Source: Apodospora peruviana (taxonomy: Eukaryota > Ascomycota > Sordariomycetes > Sordariales > Lasiosphaeriaceae). From it: 64,000 bases of DNA. How positions within the stretch are numbered: position 1 is the stretch's first letter; the number at the start of each line of letters is the position of its first letter. The translations under genes were made by a program, and so were the position numbers. The stretch lies in NCBI GenBank assembly GCA_033439685.1, contig JAUEDM010000002.1:1984001-2048000 (forward strand), in the 5' to 3' direction. Shown in pieces: positions 57,361-64,000 of this stretch. The notes below the pieces were generated by a model. It ran no database searches, had not been told where the DNA came from, and worked only from the letters and a program-made list of their open reading frames with translations.

Positions 57361-58612
57361 GATGGCGAGACGCCATATGGCAGCATGAGAGCTGCAATGT
57401 TGGATTTTGTATGATACCCATAAGTCGTTCCCGGGCAGTCGATTTGGTCTTTCCAGTTTGCCTTCATCTGCTACTTTCCGGGACGATATTGCGAAATTTG
57501 TTTTTGTGCTTGGTGGACCTGCCCACAAGTCGACCTGCTGCTACCACAGCTCTTATCTGGTCGGCGTTGGTAAGGGGCGGTATCATTGCTGGTGGGCGAT
57601 GGAGGGTAACTAAATGGGGCATTTGGGGTATTGCGTGGATGGAGTTGCGTTGTCATGTTGATGTCAGGGTTATGTTTGTTGCAAGAGATTAGTACCTAGA
57701 CTGCTTTCATTTTCTGGCTCTGCTTGATTCCATTACTTGGAGCAGAATACTACAGCTCTAGAGGGATGGATGATACCACACAGGCACGTCACACGCCATG
57801 TGTTGCGACCCAACACTTGGGATTTTTCTTCTTCTCTTCAGGACATGTTTGCCTTGGCGGCGGGTTTTTCGCCGACGTTTTTTTTTATCTCAGCTAGACA
57901 GTTTAAGCGTTTTAATGCGCACAACTTTCTTGTGCCTAGATAATTAGATACGATACCTGGAGCATAATTTCTAATAGTTAATCAGGGTTAGACGGGAAGG
58001 ATGGGACTGGACGATCGGAATGGGAAATGTCATGGGTAGTTTGTCATGAAAGTTCTGTTGGAATCCCTGTAATATCCATCTAAATATCCAACCAGGAAGG
58101 TCGTGGCTGTACCGAGTACACCTCTGCTGGGATTTCAGACGACGTACGTTACTGCTGTAAAGCGGATAGCTAAGACTGTCACTAACAACATCGAATCATC
58201 CAGGTCACGAATTAGACGGATAGTTAGACTAGGTGGTGTTTTCTTGTCTTAACCAGGGCTTACAAGGTAATTGCACTAAGCTCTCAAATCTTTATAGACG
58301 GCGAAAAGGTTCATTGATTTTCATATGATTTCTATACAAATAATCCAGGATATGGCAAGTGTAGTATGAAATATCTATTCACACAAGTACTAATACAACA
58401 ATATAACAAAAGTTCTTCTTCTCCTTTTATCATACATATGGGTAATACATATGGGGTATCTCTTTCTTTTTGTGTGTTTCAGTTTCGTATGATGATAAAA
58501 ATATAACCCAAAAAAGAAAAACATTGTTATCGTCACAAACATAGTCATGTCATCACTCCCTCTCTCCGGTCCACCAAATGAAGTCATATCATGTTGGTAG
58601 GTGTTGTGTTGT
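57361..58612. other. AT-rich convergent 3' spacer
   Basis: Between two convergent 3' ends. The part from about 58270 to 58520 is markedly AT-rich. No gene seen. Confidence 0.5.
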
Positions 58613-58930
58613 TTAAAAGAAACGACGACGAGCCCCCCGGCCGTCGGTGCCGTGCATGCGGCGAGTGCCGGCGGCTTTTTGGCCGGCCCGGCCGGTCAGC
58701 GAGCCCTTGAGCCGCAGGAGGGCGCCGCTGATCTTGTCGCCGATGGAGGCGTGGCGCTTGTGGTGCACGACCGGCGCGGCTGTGGTGTGGTGATGATGGT
58801 GCGTCGTAGTGACTGGGGCGACGCGGGCGCGCCGGCCGAAGAGGCCGCCTCCGCCGGTGCGGCGGGTGGTAGTACGGGGAGTGCGGCGGGTTGTGGTTGT
58901 GGTTGTCATTCTGTGACGGCGGCCGAACAT
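58613..58930 (-). CDS. small basic Thr/His/Arg-rich protein
   Basis: 105 aa, one exon. It starts MFGRRHRMTTTTTTRRTPRT, has two FGRR motifs (residues 2-5 and ~31-34), a Thr/His run around residues 46-56, and a conserved-looking C-terminal half: KRHASIGDKISGALLRLKGS and AGTRRMHGTDGRGARR. Very few acidic residues; predicted pI extremely high. I recall similar short fungal proteins with the GLFGRR...ASIGDKISGAL...RRMHGTDGRG pattern, described only as hypothetical. Possible nucleic-acid binding is inference. A TATAAT-like box stands about 150 bp upstream, suggesting strong or inducible expression. Confidence 0.75.
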   Translation of the reverse strand: MFGRRHRMTTTTTTRRTPRTTTRRTGGGGLFGRRARVAPVTTTHHHHHTTAAPVVHHKRHASIGDKISGALLRLKGSLTGRAGQKAAGTRRMHGTDGRGARRRFF

Positions 58931-59750
58931 CTTGGCGGTTGTTTTTTGTGCTTTGGTTTTTTTGGTATAATAGCTTTGGTTTGTTTGATAATTGGAGGAC
59001 CTTGGGGAGGTAGTAATGTGGCTTGATTGTGGATGCGAAGATGAATGGATGAGGGTTGAGGAAGCGAAGAAGAGGGAATATTATATAGGAAATATATGCC
59101 ACAGCTTGGAACATTAATGCCTGATCAAACGTCATTGCACGATGACCTCAGCCAGTGATGGAGGGGGAAGCTGGTCAGACCCAAGCGGTGGTCAAATGGT
59201 ATATGCGATCATTCACGAAAATGACAAACACAGCCCTACAGGTCCATGTATGCTCGATAGATTATTGTTCTCAAAGATGAAAGCAGGTTTTCGGTCTGGT
59301 GGAGAGGACCCTGATATTGGATGAACGGTGGATGGACCTTTGAGAGATCCCTCCGTGCGTCATTCCGTGCGTGAGTCCTGCGTTCTGATTCGCTGCGTGT
59401 CAAACAAGCTCTTCAGGGTCTTGCAAGGGGTTTGGGTGTCTCAAAAGCCTACTACATAGTATACCTAGTAGCGTGGATTTAGTGGGTATGATGTCACAAG
59501 TTTGTCCCTCCTTAGGCCTGCGCCACACAACTATGGGCGGGGAGAATGTGGTAGAAATACAGGTAAGGCGTGGCTGGCTTTCTTCCCTCCCGTAACGTGA
59601 CTCCTTGCTCTGAACCGAAGGGTGATCTGGGCATCGAAGAACCGGGTAAAAGATGACGACAGAGGAGGTAACATGGTCAGCTGCTATCGTTTTCTAATAG
59701 TATTTCTAGAATTTCCAGGTACTCTAACCCCCGTCCAATCTATTCTGGCG
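58931..59750. other. spacer with promoter of the small basic gene
   Basis: Contains the TATA-like box at 59081 and a purine-rich tract 59055-59078. No gene seen. The right half is the 3' flank of the phosphatase gene. Confidence 0.5.
59081..59087 (-). promoter_or_regulatory. TATA-box candidate of the small basic gene
   Basis: TATATAA on the minus strand, 151 bp before the start codon, followed by a pyrimidine-rich (minus-strand) stretch. Position and sequence fit a core promoter. Confidence 0.5.
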
Positions 59751-60662
59751 CTAGTTCGTCGCGGCGACCAAGTTCTTTTTGATGGTCGCCAGATCTTTGG
59801 ACGAGAAGCCCAGAGTCTTGGTGACATATCCCTCGAATCCGCCATACTCGCTTTCAGCCGCCTTGACGAAGGCGTCCCAGCCAGACGTCTTGAGGTTGCA
59901 CAGGTTATGGAACCCAGGCGCCTCGACGCTCTCGGCCCCTGACCCTTTCAGTGCAAAGGCAAGCAGAAGATCCCGCACCGGCTCGGTGCCTATGCGCGAC
60001 AGCATGAAATCGAACGTGATGGCGTCGGGCTCTCCGCCCGCGAGCGCCATGAGGATACCGGCAACGACTCCCGTGCGATCGCGTCCAGCTAGTCAGTACA
60101 GTGTATCGATTAGCTTCATAGCAAGCGGTGCAGGTATTTAGGGTTAGGTACCAGTGCAGTGAAATAGAAACGGCTCCGTCGGATGGTCGCGCACGTGCTC
60201 CAGCACAGTCTTGATGCTATCCTTATACACCTTGAGCACGTCCATGTACATGGTCGCGTACCCCTTTTCGCCCTCACCGTCGACAAACTCCTCCAATCCG
60301 ACCACAGCGTCCACCTCCTCGGACGGCGTCCAGACCACCTCAGCGCCGGGAACCTCCGGGTCCGGCTGCGTTGCGTGCTCGCGCTGGGAACGTAGGTCAA
60401 AGATTCGCCTGATGCCCAGCTTCCCGGTAAGCACCTTCTTGCCGTCGTCGCTCAGCCCGTTCAGGGCGCCGGAGCGGAATGCATAGCCGGGACGGATTTT
60501 CGGAGTACCCGGGATCAAGCCGAGGTCTCGGGTGTTGAATGTACCCGGCACGTAGAGGAATGGAGATGCCTGTAGCGCGGCGTAGAGTTGCTCCTTTGGC
60601 AGTGGTGCGGCGACATCTGTCCAGGCAAGGCTGCGGAGGTCTTCTGTAGAAACTGTCGACAT
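59751..60662 (-). CDS. atypical protein tyrosine/serine phosphatase (Y_phosphatase3 type)
   Basis: Two exons, 60662-60152 and 60088-59751, give 282 aa. The N-terminal half has the family's FNTRDLGLIPGTPKIRPGYA and FRSGALNGLSDDGKKVL, then GIRRIFDLRSQREHA. The active-site loop is completed across the intron: FHCTA from exon 1 and GRDRTGVVAGIL from exon 2, giving Cys169-x5-Arg175, the P-loop of Cys-dependent phosphatases. The remaining helical part ends in LGFSSKDLATIKKNL. Fungal relatives are small cytosolic phosphatases acting on phosphotyrosine/serine or possibly phosphoinositides; the substrate is unknown. The start at 60662 (MSTVSTEDLRSLAW) was chosen because upstream in-frame codons look non-coding. 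Neighbours suggest no pathway. Confidence 0.92.
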
Positions 60663-61765
60663 TATTCTGCGGATGTTGATTTGTTTCAGGTCAAGTAGAG
60701 GTTTGGTAAGGTGAAAGGCAGTCCAGATATCGGTCTGTACCCCTGTACCCACCGCAGCGATTTGATGCAACGCGATAGCGGGGCAGCAGCATGTAAGCGT
60801 GGATGACAGCTGCCTTGCATGAGAGAAGCTGAGGAAACATTGAGGTTGAACACTCTATCAGTCGGTTTCCTCGGGTCCAGGAACAAGACCCCGCTTCCCC
60901 TGGCAACGGGACACTTGAGGCTGCTCAATTACTTGCAGGTATATGTCGAATGGGACAGTAGGAGACTGGCAGAGTTGCGGTGTGGATTGCTTTGAATGTT
61001 GAATATAGAAAGTCAGCCGGCGTCACAACGGGCACATGATACACCGTCTTGTTATCTAGAAGTAAACCGAGAAAGACCGTCGTCAACACCGTCCGTATCT
61101 GCGAGCTCGCCGGCGACAAATATATTTATCATTTTTGTGACAACAGCTGCGGTATGATATTTAACATGTACTTGGTTGTGGTACTTGGTTGAATGAGCGA
61201 CGTACAAGTACCAAAAAAAAGCATAATATGGAAATAAAGGGCGACATGTTCGGGTAAACTAAGACCAAGTTTTCTTGATAGTGCTCCCTCCTCTCGTGAG
61301 TCTCGTCCCAATTATCCATGCTCCATAGCACCTTCTTCCTCTTGGACCGTAGTCCACAGGCCAACATTACAGTAAACACCACGAAACACCAACTACTGCC
61401 CCCGTCTCATTCTACTACCGTAAGGACACAGAAGACAGAAAAGAAACAAAAGAGAAACAAAGCTAAATGTTACAAGCTGCTTGATCCTGGAAATAGGTAG
61501 CGAGGAGTCAAAGGGGTAAGCAGAAGTCAACGAACCAAAGGAACATGAAAAGCCTCAACACCCGTCCCGCCAGAACAAACCGGACACCCAACTACATCCC
61601 AACCCTCCTCCTTTACCTTTACAACTACAAAATAGAGCATGAAACAGGAGAGTTTTTGGCAAAGTTAAAGATGACCAACAAACAATAACATACAAAATTT
61701 CAACCAAGATCATAACACCGGTAAACCAGGAGTAGGGAGATCACCGAATGAATGATTGAGATAGA
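60663..61765. other. spacer: phosphatase promoter and wetA 3' region
   Basis: No gene seen. The left ~400 bp should contain the phosphatase promoter. 61350-61765 is A/C-rich and is probably the wetA 3' untranslated region. Confidence 0.5.
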
Positions 61766-62020
61766 TCAAACACCCAACATAATCCCCTCCTCCAACTGCT
61801 GCTCCAACTTCCTCACATCCCCGCCCGTAGCAGCAACAGCCCGTACCAGCTCCTCCCTCAACTTGCGCTCCTTCTCCGCCAGCTCCTTCTCCCGGCGCGC
61901 CTTAGTCTTGCTGCTCCCACTCGGCGCGACGCCCGTCATCAGCACGTTGCTATCCTCCGGCGTGAAGTTGACAAACATCGGTGCCTGTGCCTGTTGTGGC
62001 AGCGGTTCCATATCCTCATG

Positions 62021-62052
<32 letters not shown>

Positions 62053-64000
62053 GTCTATGATGCCTTCTTTGTTTTTGTCTCTGATGATGATGGTGATGAT
62101 AATGGTCCTGCTGAAGAAAGGAAGAAGAATTCGTCATCCTCAATTGCGGCATGCTTCTGTTCTTGCTCAGCTGATTTTTTTTACTTCTTCTCCTCCCCCC
62201 TGCTGCTGCTGCTGCTGCTGCTGTCGTCATGGTCGTCGTCTCACTACTTCCGGTGGTCGTCGTAGAGGTAGTAGCGATACTATTATTCCGCGTCGTCGCC
62301 ATCCCGTGTGACGAACTCGACAGCGATGAAGTTGACGACACCCGCCGGGCAGTGTTACTCCCTCCTCGCGTCGTCGTCGGCATTGGCGGTACCGGCGGAA
62401 AATTTGATCCTCCTCCCACAACCACACCCACAGCTGCCGCAACAGCAGCAGCAGCAGTCTCACTAACACCCAACCGACGACCTGTCCACGACCGCCGTTT
62501 CCTTATCGCTGACGACGCCGTGGTTGTCGGCCCCAGTCCGTCCACACCACCTTGACCACTGCTGCTGAGCGTATTCATCGACACGCTGCGCCGATGCAGT
62601 CGTTGACGACTACCACCAGTTCCGCCGCCGCCGTCGCTAGGGGTGATGGGACTGGGTGATGACGGCGTGGTTCGGTTCCCGCTGGCTGAGCGCATCTTAC
62701 ACGGGCTCGTCATCGCGCCGCCGCCGCTGCCGCCGCCGCCCACACCACCACCGGACTGATAACGTGCCCCGGATGAGGGGGCATACGGTTTCGGCCGCCT
62801 TTGCCGTTGTTGCTGTTGCTGTTGCTGCTTAGCATTACTATTACCATTCACCTCGCCACCAGCATTATTAGATATAGCTCCTCCTGCGTAGTACGGGTGC
62901 TGAGCATGCTGCAGGACCGCCGGCGCCGGCGCCCGGGGCTGGGGCATGTGTATCATCAGTCCGCTGACTGCAAACTCATCTTCTGTCCCCTGAGGTGGCG
63001 GGTATTCGAAATCTCCTTGCTGCTGCTGCTGCTGGATCTGCATGGTCAGATTATTGATTTGTTGTTGTTGCTGCTGCTGTCGATGGAAGGCGGCAACTTC
63101 AGCTTCCATGTCTCCCATCTCGTCCGTGTCCATCGCATCGGCGCCCCACCAGTTGCTGCTACTCGTACCGTTATTGCTACTACTTTCAGGGGTTGTGAGG
63201 AATGAGGAAGACGCCGCCGCCGCCGCCGACATCGAGGATGGCTGTGCTGTCCATAGCGTCTTGCTGTCCTGGCCTAGCTGCCAGCCTGCCGTGTGAGCAG
63301 GGCCGCCGCCGGGGGTAGACGCAAAGTTTGCAAGCAACGGTGTCTGGAGCGGTGTATTAGGCTTGTGCTGCCGCTGCTGCTGTCCCATAGAAGCCATCAG
63401 CCCGTTGTTATGAAAGAACGGGTCATCCAGGTAGCCGTTCACGAACTGCATACCAGTCCCGTTGCTGCTGTCCGTCGTCGCGCCATGGAACATATCTGAC
63501 ATTGAGCCGGTGAGCGGTGGTGACAGTGGTCGCTCTGGCCTTGTTATCTGCAAATTGTAAGGCTTCCGCCGGGCCCCTGATCCGGCTGTCTTGCTACTAG
63601 GTCCCGGGCTCATCTGCGCGGTGGAGATGACTGGTGCGGTAAAGGTGGGCAGCGGCGGTGGCTGCTGTTGCTGGTGCTGTTGCTGGTGCTGTTGCTGTGA
63701 TCTACCACTGTGCAGTGTTGCCACCTTGCGAAATTTGTTGTAGATGGCCCCGAGACGGCCGGCGGCCTTGCGCGGACTACCTGGTTGTGAATGAGGCGAG
63801 GGGAGTGGGATCGACGCAGATACCGGCGGTACATGGATTCGCGGCGAGCGCATCGTCAGACCTTCAAGCTTCAGGAGCTCCGAGTCCGAGATCGAACCCC
63901 CACCAGGCATCTCGTGATGGGAGCTCAGGGTGAAGTCTCTTTGTTCCATTATGCTGGTGTTGTAATGCGACTGCGATACGACCGGCTTTCCTCGCAGATG
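61766..64000 (-). CDS. wetA: WetA-type developmental regulator (5' end beyond the window)
   Basis: The frame runs from 61766 to Met at 63949 (727 codons) and stays open to the window edge, so the N-terminus is missing. Two family landmarks are clear. One is the segment ISDSELLKLEGLTMRSPRIH followed by SPRKAAGRLGAIYNKFRKVA. The other is the C-terminal WetA signature FVNFTPEDSNVLMTGVAPSG and SSKTKARREKELAEKERKLR. In aspergilli WetA acts in the BrlA-AbaA-WetA cascade, controlling conidial wall maturation and dormancy; orthologues occur in Neurospora and Fusarium. The C-terminal region resembles an ESC1/WetA DNA-binding-type domain. Between the landmarks lie long Gln, His, Gly, Thr, Ala and Ser homopolymer runs encoded by CAG/CAC/GGT-type triplets, more than in the family members I remember. 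Confidence 0.88.

Noticed and set aside
1..64000. tRNA, rRNA, CRISPR or transposase genes
   Set aside because: I looked for B-box-like GTTCGANNCC cloverleafs, regular spaced direct repeats and transposase or reverse-transcriptase motifs and found none convincing.

Overview
The window looks like nuclear DNA of a filamentous ascomycete, most likely a Sordariomycete. The protein-coding genes are split by short introns of about 45-125 bp, mostly with GTAAGT-like donors and CAG/TAG acceptors. The gene set includes a wetA conidiation regulator, a MIC12-type MICOS subunit and fungal-type C2H2 proteins. Spacers carry the AGGTACCT/CCTAGG short palindromes that I associate with Sordariomycete intergenic DNA. 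I cannot name the species. I see no prokaryotic, viral or intact transposon gene, and no tRNA or rRNA gene.

Layout. 1-5.6 kb has no gene I can support. 5.6-8.6 kb holds a head-to-head pair: an MGR3-like mitochondrial TPR protein (minus) and a small soluble cytochrome b5-fold/MAPR protein (plus). 8.6-28.2 kb is gene-poor: a tiny Cys-rich protein at 10.8 kb and two large C2H2 zinc-finger proteins (14.4-17.4 and 22.5-24.7 kb) separated by long spacers. At 28.2-29.6 kb lies an unrecognised, largely disordered protein.

30-53 kb is a compact housekeeping block: a mitochondrial PPR protein, the splicing factor Cwf18, a CCHC zinc-knuckle RS protein, an R3H-SUZ RNA-binding protein, eIF3f, the ribosome-biogenesis factor Utp25, mitochondrial ribosomal protein bL17m, MIC12, an acyltransferase-3 membrane protein and porphobilinogen synthase (HEM2). 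Many of these are divergent pairs sharing promoters of about 0.5 kb. 53-64 kb holds an unknown 680-aa protein, a tiny basic Thr/His/Arg protein, an atypical tyrosine phosphatase and the 3' part of wetA, which runs off the right edge.

Themes. One set of genes serves mitochondria (MGR3-like, PPR, bL17m, MIC12; HEM2 supplies heme precursor). A second serves RNA and translation (Cwf18, zinc-knuckle RS protein, R3H-SUZ, eIF3f, Utp25). A third is developmental or transcriptional (two C2H2 proteins, wetA). I found no convincing new defence or mobile system. The best new observation is inside the first zinc-finger gene: two finger modules about 480 residues apart are interrupted by introns at the same residue and in the same phase, which points to an internal module duplication. 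All exon structures were inferred by eye from frame continuity and splice consensus, not from transcripts.
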